The notes under the pieces are model-generated. The model was given only the letters and a program-made list of their open reading frames with translations, searched no databases and was not told the DNA's origin. From RPRB01 sp035501615 (GTDB lineage: Bacteria > Myxococcota > Myxococcia > Myxococcales > Myxococcaceae), in assembly GCA_035501615.1 (NCBI GenBank), contig DATJVY010000088.1:1-64000 (forward strand): 64,000 nucleotides of DNA. Reading direction: 5' to 3'. Below are positions 25,505 to 33,741 of this stretch, one piece after another. A program made the position numbers and the translations under genes. Each line of letters opens with the position of its first letter. Position 1 is the stretch's first letter.

Positions 25505-26658
25505 GCCGTCGCGATGCGGGGGGCCTGGGCCCGCACGGCGTCCGCGGCGGCCGCGAGGCGTCGCTGCCGCTCCAGCATCTGGAGCGAGGGGCGCATCCCC
25601 GCGGCCTCCAGCACCACCCGCAGCCGGTGGGACCAGTCGTGGCGGAGGAGCGACTGGACCACCCCCTCGGTGCGGATGGCGTTCACCCGCACCGGATCCG
25701 CGTCGAGCGCCTTCACCGTCTCGCCGATGTCGGGGGCGTGGAAGGGGGTCTGCACCACCGCGTCCGGCCAGTCGAACTGGCGGCGGAAGTCGTCGGTGTC
25801 CGGAGGCTCGCCGAGCATGACCGCACCTGCCGCCGCGCCCTCGTAGAAGCGCGAGGCGATCTCGTCCTTCCCCCCGGTGAGCGAGGGCTGATCCGCCCAG
25901 GCCCGGTTGGCGATGAAGTACCGGCTCCGCTTCAGGAGGTTGGCGAAGAGCAGCCGGTGCTCGCGGGGGTCGATGACGCGGAAGGTCAGCGTGCCCTTCC
26001 CGCGGCCGCGCTGGATGGTGTCGTAGTAGTAGAAGAGGCCCTCCGACTCGGCGTGGGCCAGCAGCGCAGCGTGGGTGATGGGCGAGCGCCGCCCGATCCC
26101 GCAGAGGTCGATGGTCCTCGGCCAGGGCCCGGGGGGCGGCGCGAAGCGGAGGGTGTTCGTCGCCATCGGCAGGTAGGTGGTGGGGCGCCCGGTGATGCGG
26201 GCCACTGCCTTGCACGCCCCCTCGACCCCGAGGAAGACATGGTCGAAGCCGCGGAGCAGCTCCAGGAGGTAGCCGGGCAGCAGCGACTCCCAGGCCTCGC
26301 ACACGTAGCAGGCGGCGAAGCGAGCCGACTCGCGCCAGCCCCGGAGCGCCTCGAGCGCGAAGAGCTCGTGGGGATGGTTGAACACCGCGAGGAACAGCTC
26401 CCGTCTCCCGCCGGCACGAAGCGTTCCCGCCGCCGGGCTGACCAGGCTCGCCAGCCGGGAGGAGCCGGTGCCGAACCGGAGCAGCTTGTACGCCCTGCGC
26501 ACCCGCTCGATGCGCTCGAAGTCGGTGGGGCAGACCAGCTCGGCTCCGAGCAGCTCCACCATCAGGTCCTCGAACTCGTACATCGCGACGTAGCCCACGA
26601 CGTCGGCGATGCGCCGCATGGAGAGGACCAGCACCTCGGGGCTCTTTCCGCCGCTCAC
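25501..26658 (-). CDS. Glycosyltransferase with Glyco_trans_1_2-like C-terminal domain
   Basis: The 385-residue protein resembles CgeB/Glyco_trans_1_2-type glycosyltransferases. A poorly conserved N-terminal half includes YVCEAWESLLPGY and YLPMATNTLRFAPP. The C-terminal domain has KDEIASRFYEGAAAGAVMLGEPP, where the glutamate is the expected donor-binding residue. The GTG start at 26658 is fixed by a 4-bp GTGA overlap with the stop of the preceding gene. It is the last gene of the OPX-barrel-receiver-PCP operon, so it probably adds a sugar during synthesis of the polymer exported by that machine. Confidence 0.78.
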   Translation of the reverse strand: MSGGKSPEVLVLSMRRIADVVGYVAMYEFEDLMVELLGAELVCPTDFERIERVRRAYKLLRFGTGSSRLASLVSPAAGTLRAGGRRELFLAVFNHPHELFALEALRGWRESARFAACYVCEAWESLLPGYLLELLRGFDHVFLGVEGACKAVARITGRPTTYLPMATNTLRFAPPPGPWPRTIDLCGIGRRSPITHAALLAHAESEGLFYYYDTIQRGRGKGTLTFRVIDPREHRLLFANLLKRSRYFIANRAWADQPSLTGGKDEIASRFYEGAAAGAVMLGEPPDTDDFRRQFDWPDAVVQTPFHAPDIGETVKALDADPVRVNAIRTEGVVQSLLRHDWSHRLRVVLEAAGMRPSLQMLERQRRLAAAADAVRAQAPRIATA

Positions 26659-27158
26659 GGTGGAGGCAGGGTGATGCAGCCCACGAACCGCTGCGGGCCG
26701 ACGATCTGCACCGTTTCCCGGGCGGCCTCGATGGAGGTCCTTCCCATCTCCACGCAGAGCAGCGCGGCGTCGGCGGCGACCGCCACCGGGATGGCCGCGG
26801 GCTGCGAGAGGACCGACTCGATGGCCACCAGCACCCGCTCGTTCCAGGTGGTGCCGCTCGCCCGGGGACCGGCACCGGACATGTCCAGGATCAGCGGGGC
26901 GATGCCTCCGATCTTGCTCTCCCGCGCGTCGAGGAGGCGCAGCCGGTCGCCCATCGCCAGGTGGCCCACCTCGTACAGGGGGCGGGCGAAGTCCATCGAG
27001 GACAGCCCGGGTCCGCCGGGAACGAGCACCAGCGAGGCCCACTCCATCCGCTGGAGCGTGAACCACAGCTGCTGCATCGCCAGTGAGGGACGGAGCCCTT
27101 GCGTCGGCTCGGTCGCCGACGCAGGGTCGGCGAGCTTGAAGGGAACGGCCGCGCTCAT
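26655..27158 (-). CDS. Degenerate BY-kinase-like domain protein paired with the PCP
   Basis: The 167-residue protein has alternating strands and helices like the ATPase domain of bacterial tyrosine kinases (CpsD/Wzc-C type): LVLVPGGPGLSSMDFARPL at the P-loop position, RLRLLDAR, PLILDMSGAG and AALLCVEMGRTSIEAA at the later strand. There is no Walker A lysine and no C-terminal tyrosine cluster, so catalysis is unlikely. A similar stretch, including the RLLDAR strand, forms the C-terminal end of the fused PCP at 3164-4963. Overlaps of 4 bp on both sides (PCP upstream, glycosyltransferase downstream) suggest stoichiometric synthesis with the PCP. The fold assignment is an inference from pattern. 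Confidence 0.6.
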   Translation of the reverse strand: MSAAVPFKLADPASATEPTQGLRPSLAMQQLWFTLQRMEWASLVLVPGGPGLSSMDFARPLYEVGHLAMGDRLRLLDARESKIGGIAPLILDMSGAGPRASGTTWNERVLVAIESVLSQPAAIPVAVAADAALLCVEMGRTSIEAARETVQIVGPQRFVGCITLPPP

Positions 27159-28630
27159 CCGCCCTCCAGCAGGGTCGGCGGCGAACGGGGGACGCCACCC
27201 AGCACCTCGAGACCGAGCAGGCGCTCCACCTGCCAGGTCTCGAGCACTTGGCCGGAGCGCACGTCGGCCAGGGTGGTGACGCCGATCGCCGCCAGGAGCG
27301 AGAAGAGGAAGCCGGCCACCGCCGCGAGCGGCAGGTTCGGCTTCTCGGGGCGCTTGGGGAGCGTGGGCGGACGGATGACGCTGTAGCGATACTTGAACGC
27401 CGCCCGCGCGGTCTCCAGCTCGATCCGGGCGCTGTCGATCCGCTCGAGGATCGAGTCGTACTTGGCCATCGCGAAGCGGAGCCGGGTCCGGGCCATCTCC
27501 CCGCTCGCGTCTTCGACCGGGATGAGCGGGACGATGCGCCGGAGGGATTCGGAGGCAGGGCTGGGGGCCGCCACGGCGCCGGGCCGCGACTTCGCCACCC
27601 GGTCGTAGTCTGCCTGGAGCCGCTTCTCTTCGGCCCGCATCGAGGCGAGCTGGGGTGAGTCCTCCTGCAGCGAGGCGATGCTCTGCAGGACGGTCATCAC
27701 CGCGGGGTGGGCATCGGCGTAGACCGCCCGCTTCTGGACAAGCTCGGACTGGAGCTCCGCCAGGCGGCGGCGCCGGAACTCCTCCAGCTCGTTGATCGCC
27801 CGCCGCTTGGTATCGAGGAGGACCTTCACCTCCGCCGCCTCGGCCCGGGCGGCCTCGTCCGCCGGATCCCGCCGCACCACCGGCGCTGCCGGGCCGGGAC
27901 GGGCGACCCGTCCGGGCTTGGTGGCCTGGACCCGGTTCAGGTCCTCCATCGCGGCGTCGATGGACTCCTTGAGCGAGGCGGCGTGCCCCTCGAGGATGGT
28001 GATGGTCTCGGCGATGGCCGAGACCTCCACCCCGTGCCGCTGCTCGAGGAAGTTCTGCTGGGCGGCATCCACCAGCCGGTAGGCCAGATCGCGGTTGGGC
28101 CAGTCGATGGCGATGGTCACCGTGCTCTCGGCGGTGGTGACCTTGAGCATCTTCTCCAGGTACTCGAGCACCGCGGTGGTCCGCTCCTCCTCGGTGGGCG
28201 GGCCGAACAGCAGGGTGACCAGCTTGTCCTTGAGCTTCAGATGGGGGAGCCGGGTGAGGTCCCACTGCCGCATGAGGTCGGTCTGCTTCATCAGCGAGAC
28301 CAGGTTGTCGCGGCGCAGCACCGTCTCCGGGGCCGCGCGGGTGGGCGCATCGGCGTCGGAGGGCACCGTCCGCCCCGGGTTACCCAGGGCCGGCATCAGG
28401 GAGTTCTTCTGGGCGAGGAGCTGGGTCTCCACGTGGTACGTCCGGGGGAGCATCGCGATCACCCCGACGGAGAGCGCGCCCGCGACCGCGAAGGCCAGGA
28501 GGCCCAGCTTCCGCCTCCGCCGCGTCGAGCGGAGGACGAACCCCGCCCACTCCCGGACCCGCTGCCAGTCGATGAGCTGGAAATCGTCCTCGACGTCGAC
28601 GACCCGCTCGGGCGCGCCCGGCGAGGTCAC
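27155..28630 (-). CDS. Wzz/GumC-like polysaccharide co-polymerase
   Basis: The 491-residue inner-membrane protein has transmembrane helices at about 35-58 and 440-462 and a periplasmic helical region between them. The periplasmic start LPRTYHVETQLL, the APTRAAPETVLRRDNLVSLM segment and YRYSVIRPPTLPKRPEKPN before the second helix are typical of PCP-2 proteins. Predicted coiled coils lie at about 170-320. These proteins set chain length and connect the polymerase to the outer-membrane exporter. It lacks a fused kinase domain; a separate degenerate one follows with a 4-bp overlap. The GTG start at 28630 overlaps the receiver gene stop (GTGA). It is paralogous along its length to the PCP at 3164-4963. 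Confidence 0.87.
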   Translation of the reverse strand: MTSPGAPERVVDVEDDFQLIDWQRVREWAGFVLRSTRRRRKLGLLAFAVAGALSVGVIAMLPRTYHVETQLLAQKNSLMPALGNPGRTVPSDADAPTRAAPETVLRRDNLVSLMKQTDLMRQWDLTRLPHLKLKDKLVTLLFGPPTEEERTTAVLEYLEKMLKVTTAESTVTIAIDWPNRDLAYRLVDAAQQNFLEQRHGVEVSAIAETITILEGHAASLKESIDAAMEDLNRVQATKPGRVARPGPAAPVVRRDPADEAARAEAAEVKVLLDTKRRAINELEEFRRRRLAELQSELVQKRAVYADAHPAVMTVLQSIASLQEDSPQLASMRAEEKRLQADYDRVAKSRPGAVAAPSPASESLRRIVPLIPVEDASGEMARTRLRFAMAKYDSILERIDSARIELETARAAFKYRYSVIRPPTLPKRPEKPNLPLAAVAGFLFSLLAAIGVTTLADVRSGQVLETWQVERLLGLEVLGGVPRSPPTLLEGG

Positions 28631-29028
28631 CGCGCTGGCCCTTCCATGCTCTCCAGCCGGGTGATGCAGGCGTTCACCGCCCGGCTGAAGTCGCTCCGCT
28701 TGAACGGCTTGACCAGGTACGCGGTGGCCCCCACCTCCTCCGCGAAGGCGCGGTCCATCGGCTTGGCACGCGCGCTCATGACGAGGATCGGCACGTCGCG
28801 CAGCTCGGGGTGGGAGCGCATGAACTCGCACACCTCGAAGCCGCTCAGCTCGGGAAGCATCAGATCGAGACAGACCAGGTCCGGCCGCGACTTCTCCAGC
28901 GCCCTGATCGCCGAGCGGCCCTCGGCGACGTCCACCACCTCGATCCCCATGGCCACCAGGTAGGTCCGCACCAGCGCTCGCGCGTCCGGATGATCCTCGA
29001 CCAACAGTGCCTTTCGCGGCAGGCGCAT
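28627..29028 (-). CDS. Single-domain response regulator (CheY-like receiver)
   Basis: The 133-residue stand-alone receiver has all phosphorylation residues: acidic pair in LLVEDHPDAR, the phospho-acceptor Asp in CLDLMLPELSG, Ser in the VMSA switch position and Lys in YLVKPFKRSDF. No output domain is present. I chose ATG 29028 because GAGGGTGAG directly precedes it; ATG 29079 would add 17 unlikely residues. The stop overlaps the start of the PCP gene by 4 bp. Receivers inside PCP operons are unusual, and the coupling suggests that the phosphorylation state of this protein could control polymer assembly or export. The cognate kinase is not in the window. Confidence 0.9.
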   Translation of the reverse strand: MRLPRKALLVEDHPDARALVRTYLVAMGIEVVDVAEGRSAIRALEKSRPDLVCLDLMLPELSGFEVCEFMRSHPELRDVPILVMSARAKPMDRAFAEEVGATAYLVKPFKRSDFSRAVNACITRLESMEGPAR

Positions 29029-29120
29029 CTCACCCTCGACGTTGAACACTGCAAGCAGACAACGAAGTGAAGTCGGCACTCAAGCGACGGCGGTGAGCAT
29101 CTTGCCACCGTTGCGGTCTC

Positions 29121-30476
29121 TCATAGATCGGACCCGAGGAAGGCCGCGATGTCGAGGAAACCGGTCCACCCGAACGACCATTGCGAGGCGGGAGCCCCCA
29201 GCAGGTTCGAGCCCTTGACCCAGGCCGCCCGGCTTCCCAGGGAGGCCTCGAACTCGCGGCCGATGAGGTAGGTGACCCGCCCCTCCAGGCGCGCCTCCCG
29301 CTGGAGGCTGTCCTGGGTGGCGGTCCCCTCTCCGCTCACCGTGAAGGACCAGCGCTCGCCGATCCCGAGCCTGCTGAACAGGAGGCCCCCGAACGTCTGG
29401 TGGACGATGCCCGTCAGCCGGTCGGCTCCGGGGGTGATCCGCGCCTGCAGCTCGTTGTGCCAGGTGGTCCCTCTCCCGTCCAGGCTCAGCCCGATGACCA
29501 TGGCCGCGGCCGGGCGCACGCCGTCGCTGGGTGGGAGCGGGTTCCCCGTCGGGTCACGCAGTCCGGTGACGTGGAAACCCGAGACGCCTCCGGCGAGGGT
29601 GGTCACGAACCCGGGCGACCACCCCCGGGTCCAGCTCGCCACCAGGTCGCCCACGGTGGAGCTGGGGAGGGGGGTGGTGCCGGGCGCGCCCGTGAAGCGC
29701 AGGTGCGAGACGCTGAGGATGGGCTCCAGCCGATCACGGGGCGACACGGTCCAGTGCAGCCGCGTCTGCGCGATGGGACCCTGCTGCAGCGGCAGCGTCG
29801 CCCGGTCCTCGGGCCGCAGCCCGCCGCTGGCCTGGTAGCCGGCGGAGGCGGTCCAGTCCAGCGGCTGCGCGATGTTGTAGGTGAATCCCACGCTGCCCTC
29901 GGACTCGACGTAGTCGATGAAGCGGACGTCCGGCAGCGTGCCGGCGCTGGGTGGCACGGTGCCCGTTCCGGTGGTCGGCGTCCCGGCCGGAGGCACCGGA
30001 ACTCCAGTCGTGGGCGGGCTGCCTCCCACGCCGACCAGGGGGCTGAAGTCGTTCTGGCCGAAGCTGCCCCGGGCGTTGAGGAACAGCGACATCCGGGGCG
30101 AGGTCTTCACGTCCGAGTTCAGCCGGAGCCGGTGCAGGTAGAAGGCCTTCTGCGTCCCGTAACTGCTGAGGAAGATCCTCGGCTCGTAGGCCACCGTGAT
30201 CCCGCCGGTGCGGCCGAGGTAGCGCAGGGCGAAGATCGGATCGATCGTGAGATCGGTGCTGGCTCCGGGGTTCTGCACCTCGAGTGGCTGCCCGGCGCGC
30301 AGCTCGGTGCGGGCGCCGAACTCGCCGGCCAGCGGTGCGCCCTGGGGAGGCTTGACCTGGAAGGCCTCGCCCTCCGGGACGCTGACGGTGAGGGTGGGGT
30401 CGATCGCGCCGGTGTCCGGAGAGGGCTCGGCCGCCAGGGCGAGCCACAGTGCGAGCCCGAGCGAGGAAGGGACCAT
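29121..30476 (-). CDS. Outer-membrane beta-barrel protein, putative polysaccharide export porin
   Basis: A short signal peptide (about 1-16) is followed by roughly 430 residues rich in alternating hydrophobic strands with aromatic ends and polar loops: ALRYLGRTGGITVAYEPRIF, SVGFTYNIAQPLDWTASAGY, RWSFTVSGEGTATQ and LEGRVTYLIG. A strand-like aromatic C terminus and a Gly/Pro/Thr-rich loop near residue 155 are also visible. This is the appearance of an outer-membrane porin of about 16-18 strands. It lies 7 nt downstream of the OPX gene. In Myxococcus xanthus, OPX proteins that lack their own membrane pore work with separate barrels (Wzp proteins), and this pair fits that scheme. No sequence motif proves export function. 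Confidence 0.72.
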   Translation of the reverse strand: MVPSSLGLALWLALAAEPSPDTGAIDPTLTVSVPEGEAFQVKPPQGAPLAGEFGARTELRAGQPLEVQNPGASTDLTIDPIFALRYLGRTGGITVAYEPRIFLSSYGTQKAFYLHRLRLNSDVKTSPRMSLFLNARGSFGQNDFSPLVGVGGSPPTTGVPVPPAGTPTTGTGTVPPSAGTLPDVRFIDYVESEGSVGFTYNIAQPLDWTASAGYQASGGLRPEDRATLPLQQGPIAQTRLHWTVSPRDRLEPILSVSHLRFTGAPGTTPLPSSTVGDLVASWTRGWSPGFVTTLAGGVSGFHVTGLRDPTGNPLPPSDGVRPAAAMVIGLSLDGRGTTWHNELQARITPGADRLTGIVHQTFGGLLFSRLGIGERWSFTVSGEGTATQDSLQREARLEGRVTYLIGREFEASLGSRAAWVKGSNLLGAPASQWSFGWTGFLDIAAFLGSDL

Positions 30477-30483
30477 CCGGCGC

Positions 30484-31086
30484 TCACTCCACGACGACGG
30501 TGTCCCCGGGCCGCAGCCGGAAGGTCGCAGCCTTCCCCTCGGCCAGGGTGAGCCCGTCGTAGGTGAAGCGAATGCGAGCGCGGGTGGGGATGTCCCGGAC
30601 CACGAAGATCCGGTCGCGCGAGGCGTAGAGGCCGAAGCCCCCCGCCGCAGCGAGGGCCTGCATCACCCCCGAGTTGGGGGCCACGGCGTAGACCCCGGGC
30701 TTCGACACCTCGCCCATCACCGCGACCGAGAAGGGGCGGGCCTCCTCGAGCGAGACGGTGACCACCGGGGCGTTGATGAACTCCTTCAGCCGGGTCTGGA
30801 GCTGCTGGGCCAAGGCGTTGGGGGTGAAGCCCGACGCCACCACGTCGTTGAGGAAGGGAACCGAGATCTTCCCGTCTTCTCGGACCTTCGCCCGGGCGGA
30901 CATGTCCGGCTGATTGAAGACGCGGATCTGCAGCACGTCTCCCGGCTGGATGATGTAGCCGGCCTGGGTCGGGGCCGGCGGCTCGACGTAATCGTTCACC
31001 CAGACGAAGGGGCCGGTGGTCGCACAGGCCAGCACGGCGGCGGTCAATCCCCCCAGGGCGAGCACACGACGCGGTTGCGTTCCCAT
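30484..31086 (-). CDS. Outer-membrane polysaccharide export (OPX/Wza-like) lipoprotein
   Basis: The 200-residue protein has a lipoprotein signal ending VLACATTG (lipobox Cys about residue 21). A PES domain follows (YIIQPGDVLQIRVFNQPDMS and VREDGKISVPFLNDVVASG), then one SLBB domain (FSVAVMGEVSKPGVYAV, VMQALAAAGGFG) and a terminal RLRPGDTVVVE. It lacks the long C-terminal amphipathic helix that forms the Wza outer-membrane pore. It is therefore a short periplasmic OPX and needs a partner such as the barrel encoded next. Two starts are possible: ATG 31086 (GAGGAG 12 nt upstream) or GTG 31107. It heads the leftward operon ending at 25501. Confidence 0.9.
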   Translation of the reverse strand: MGTQPRRVLALGGLTAAVLACATTGPFVWVNDYVEPPAPTQAGYIIQPGDVLQIRVFNQPDMSARAKVREDGKISVPFLNDVVASGFTPNALAQQLQTRLKEFINAPVVTVSLEEARPFSVAVMGEVSKPGVYAVAPNSGVMQALAAAGGFGLYASRDRIFVVRDIPTRARIRFTYDGLTLAEGKAATFRLRPGDTVVVE

Positions 31087-31244
31087 CGCTGCTGGCGTCT
31101 CCTCCACGCTCCCCCCTCTCGGTCGTGTCGGGGAGGAGCGGGACGTACCATGTGGAACTCTCACCCGGCAACGGAAGCGCAGAGGCGCGTGGACACGTGG
31201 GAAAGGTCAGTCTCGACTCACTGCGCCGAGGGCCGGGCTTGTCG

Positions 31245-31991
31245 GTGACGTCGCGGTTTCAAGTGGGTCAGATCCGGGCCGACGTCGTCGACCTCTCCGG
31301 GGCGGTGGAGCGGATCGAGGCGCTCGTCTCCGCCGGGGCCGGGGGCGCCATCTTCACCCCCAACGTGGATCACGTGGTGAACGCCGAGCGCGTGCCGGCG
31401 CTGGCCCGGGCCTACGCCCGCGTCGAGCTCAGTCTCGCCGACGGGATGCCGCTGGTCTGGGCCTCGCGGGTGCTCGGTCCCGCCCTCCCCCAGCGGGTGG
31501 CGGGCTCGGACCTGGCCGATCCGCTGCTGGCGCGTGCTGCGGCACGGGGCTGGCCGGTGTTCCTGCTCGGCGGCCGCCCGGGAGCGGCGGAGAAGGCCGC
31601 CCGGGAGCTCCAGGGGAGGGGAGTGACTGTGGTGGGAGCGGAAGGCCCGCCGATCGACGCAGACGGAAGGGTGGATCCGGCGGTGCTGGAGCGGCTCCGT
31701 GGCGCATCGGCCGCCCTGCTCCTGGTGGGCCTCGGTTCACCGAAGCAGGAGCTGTTCATCGACCGGTACCGGGATCTCCTGGGCCGGACGGTGTGCTTCG
31801 CGTGCGGAGCGGTGATCGATTTTCTTGCCGGAGAGTTGCCCCGTGCACCGCGATGGATGGCGCGCTCCGGTCTCGAATGGGCGTACCGGCTGGGACGCGA
31901 ACCTCGCCGACTGTGGCGTCGATACCTCATCAACGATCCCGCCTTCCTGCGCATCCTCGCCCGCGACTGGAGTGCGCGACGCTTCGGGTGA
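31245..31991 (+). CDS. WecG/TagA/CpsF family glycosyltransferase (GT26)
   Basis: The roughly 248-residue enzyme has the GT26 signature segments FTPNVDHVVNAER, LSLADGMPLVWASRVLG, RVAGSDLADPLL, the UDP-binding VFLLGGRPG and LLLVGLGSPKQELF. It ends with a basic, arginine-rich C terminus expected to contact the membrane. Family members add the second sugar (often ManNAc or ManNAcA) to an undecaprenyl-diphosphate-linked primer. The upstream frame is open to 31125, so the start is uncertain. GTG 31245 gives the family's usual length; GTG 31197 is an alternative. It is divergent from the OPX gene and upstream of the initiating sugar transferase, consistent with early steps of repeat-unit synthesis. 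Confidence 0.88.
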   Translation: MTSRFQVGQIRADVVDLSGAVERIEALVSAGAGGAIFTPNVDHVVNAERVPALARAYARVELSLADGMPLVWASRVLGPALPQRVAGSDLADPLLARAAARGWPVFLLGGRPGAAEKAARELQGRGVTVVGAEGPPIDADGRVDPAVLERLRGASAALLLVGLGSPKQELFIDRYRDLLGRTVCFACGAVIDFLAGELPRAPRWMARSGLEWAYRLGREPRRLWRRYLINDPAFLRILARDWSARRFG

Positions 31992-32047
31992 ACGCCGGGG
32001 GGAAGGGGCACGCGCGACCCAGGGTGTGGAGCAACCTCCTCTGACGC

Positions 32048-32068
32048 CACACAAAAGCCGTTTGTGTG
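32048..32068. promoter_or_regulatory. Palindrome upstream of the initiating sugar transferase
   Basis: CACACAAA and TTTGTGTG form a perfect 8-bp inverted repeat separated by AGCCG. It lies in the 177-nt gap between the WecG-type gene and the sugar-transferase gene, about 100 nt before the latter's GTG. Its A/T content stands out in this GC-rich DNA. It could be an operator or a transcript hairpin; no T-tract follows. Confidence 0.45.
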
Positions 32069-32168
32069 TTCCACGGTGGTGAGGTTCACTCCGCTTCCGT
32101 CGCCTGTACGCGTGGCGGCGTCGAAGCGTCGGAGCAGATCGCCGGCGCGAAATTACCCGGGAGCTCGA

Positions 32169-33530
32169 GTGGCACTGAGCATCAATCGTTTCGCGCCCAC
32201 GCCGGTGGCGAAGCTGGGGCTGGGGCTCGATCTCGCTGCGCTCGTCGTCGCGGTGGTGCTCGCGACGCCCGGGCCGGAGTGGCGGCAGCTTCTCTGGGCG
32301 GCCTGCGCCGTCGGCGTGTTCTGGAGCACCAGCTCGGTCGCGCGGCACTACGCGTACACCGCGGAGCGAGCTCCGTGGGAGGACGTGGTTCTCTCGCTCG
32401 TCATCCTGCTCTCGGTGGCCACGGTGCTGTTCCTCGGCGAGCGGCTGCTCGGCCACGACCGTCCCGACGTGGCGCTGATGCTGGCGATCGCGCTGCCGCT
32501 CCAGATCCTGCTGCGGCTCACCGTCTTCGCCTTCGTGCGGGCGCAGACCCGTCCGCCGCGCAACGTGCTCATCGTCGGCACCGGCCCGCTGGGGCGGATC
32601 ACCGGAGAGGACCTCTCGAGGGCTCGCACCCAGTGCAGCTACCTCAGCTGGCCGGGTGAGACCATCCCCGAGCCTCTCCGCGGTGCGTACCTCGGCGATG
32701 CCGAGGGCCTGCCGGTGACGCTCGCCGAGCACTGCTTCGACGAGATCTACCTCTGCGGCCTTCCCACCACCCACGGGCGCTCGCTCCAGGCGGCGGTCGC
32801 GATGTGCGAGACGTTCGGGGTGCCTTTCGCGCTGCCGGCGTACTCCGTGCGCCTCGGCCGGGCCGAGCCGGTGGAACGCAAGGCGGTCGCCGACGGCTTC
32901 CTCCACTACGTGACCGGCGGCGCGAACCGCGGCCACCGGGTCCTCAAGCGGTTCCTGGACATCGCCGGCGCCTCGGCCGCGCTGTGGGTCCTCTTCCCGG
33001 GGCTCCTGCTCATCGCCGCGCTGGTGAAGCTGACCTCGCCGGGCCCGGTGTTCTTCCGGCAGCAGCGCGTGGGTCTGCACGGGAAGAAGTTCCCGATGCT
33101 CAAGTTCCGGTCGATGGTCGTCAACGCCGAGGAGCTGAAGGTGAAGCTCCTGGCGCTCAACGAGCAGAGCGGCCCGGTCTTCAAGATGAAGGCCGATCCG
33201 CGGGTGACGCGACTGGGACGGTTCCTCCGCCGGTACAGCCTCGACGAGCTGCCGCAGCTGGTGAACGTGCTCCGCGGAGACATGACGCTCGTGGGTCCGC
33301 GCCCGCCGGTGCCCCAGGAGGTCGCCCAGTACGAGCCGTGGCAGCGGCGCCGGCTGTCGGTGCCTCCGGGCCTGACCTGTCTCTGGCAGGTGAGCGGCCG
33401 GAACGAGGTGGAGTTCCAGGACTGGATGTACCTCGACCTCCAGTACATCGATCACTGGAACCTGAGGGGCGACATCAACCTGCTCCTCAAGACCGTGCCG
33501 GTGGTCGTCACCGGCAAGGGCAGCCACTGA
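32169..33530 (+). CDS. Exopolysaccharide biosynthesis polyprenyl glycosylphosphotransferase (initiating enzyme)
   Basis: The 453-residue protein has four N-terminal membrane helices (about 12-130), a CoA-binding-like Rossmann domain (NVLIVGTGPLG) and a further helix. The C-terminal bacterial sugar transferase catalytic domain contains KRFLDIAGA, MLKFRSM, RRYSLDELPQLVNVLRGDM and LVGPRPP. Such WbaP/EpsL-type enzymes move a sugar-1-phosphate (often glucose or galactose) from UDP-sugar to undecaprenyl phosphate, starting repeat-unit synthesis. GTG 32169 is chosen because GGGAG lies 5 nt upstream. The same frame is open to 32064 but would add a basic, non-homologous-looking lead. This gene closes the exopolysaccharide locus before the tRNA gene. 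Confidence 0.93.
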   Translation: MALSINRFAPTPVAKLGLGLDLAALVVAVVLATPGPEWRQLLWAACAVGVFWSTSSVARHYAYTAERAPWEDVVLSLVILLSVATVLFLGERLLGHDRPDVALMLAIALPLQILLRLTVFAFVRAQTRPPRNVLIVGTGPLGRITGEDLSRARTQCSYLSWPGETIPEPLRGAYLGDAEGLPVTLAEHCFDEIYLCGLPTTHGRSLQAAVAMCETFGVPFALPAYSVRLGRAEPVERKAVADGFLHYVTGGANRGHRVLKRFLDIAGASAALWVLFPGLLLIAALVKLTSPGPVFFRQQRVGLHGKKFPMLKFRSMVVNAEELKVKLLALNEQSGPVFKMKADPRVTRLGRFLRRYSLDELPQLVNVLRGDMTLVGPRPPVPQEVAQYEPWQRRRLSVPPGLTCLWQVSGRNEVEFQDWMYLDLQYIDHWNLRGDINLLLKTVPVVVTGKGSH

Positions 33531-33617
33531 CGCTCGGCCGGGCCCGGGCGAGCACCGCCGCCCGGTCGCCCTCACCGTCCCCGCTCGCTCCGGGGATCTG
33601 CCGTCACCTCACTGCGA

Positions 33618-33699
33618 TGCCCAGGAGAGGACTCGAACCTCCATGCCTCGCGGCGCTAGACCCTGAATCTAGTGTGTCTACCAATTCCACCACCTGGGC
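33618..33699 (-). tRNA. tRNA-Leu (anticodon CAG)
   Basis: Read on the minus strand, the 82-nt sequence begins GCCCAGG and ends CCTGGGC plus discriminator A, giving a 7-bp acceptor stem. The anticodon stem CTAGA/TCTAG encloses a loop TTCAGGG with anticodon CAG. A long variable arm typical of leucine tRNAs and a T-arm with GGTTCGAGTCC follow. CCA is not encoded. It sits between the end of the exopolysaccharide locus and the GT39 fusion gene. Confidence 0.95.
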
Positions 33700-33741
33700 G
33701 GTGTGGAGCCCGCGGCTTATACGGGGGAGCCCCCGCGCGTT

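Noticed and set aside
33618..33741. tRNA-Leu as an insertion boundary for a genomic island
   Set aside because: There is no integrase, no direct repeat of the tRNA 3' end and no obvious change of composition on either side.
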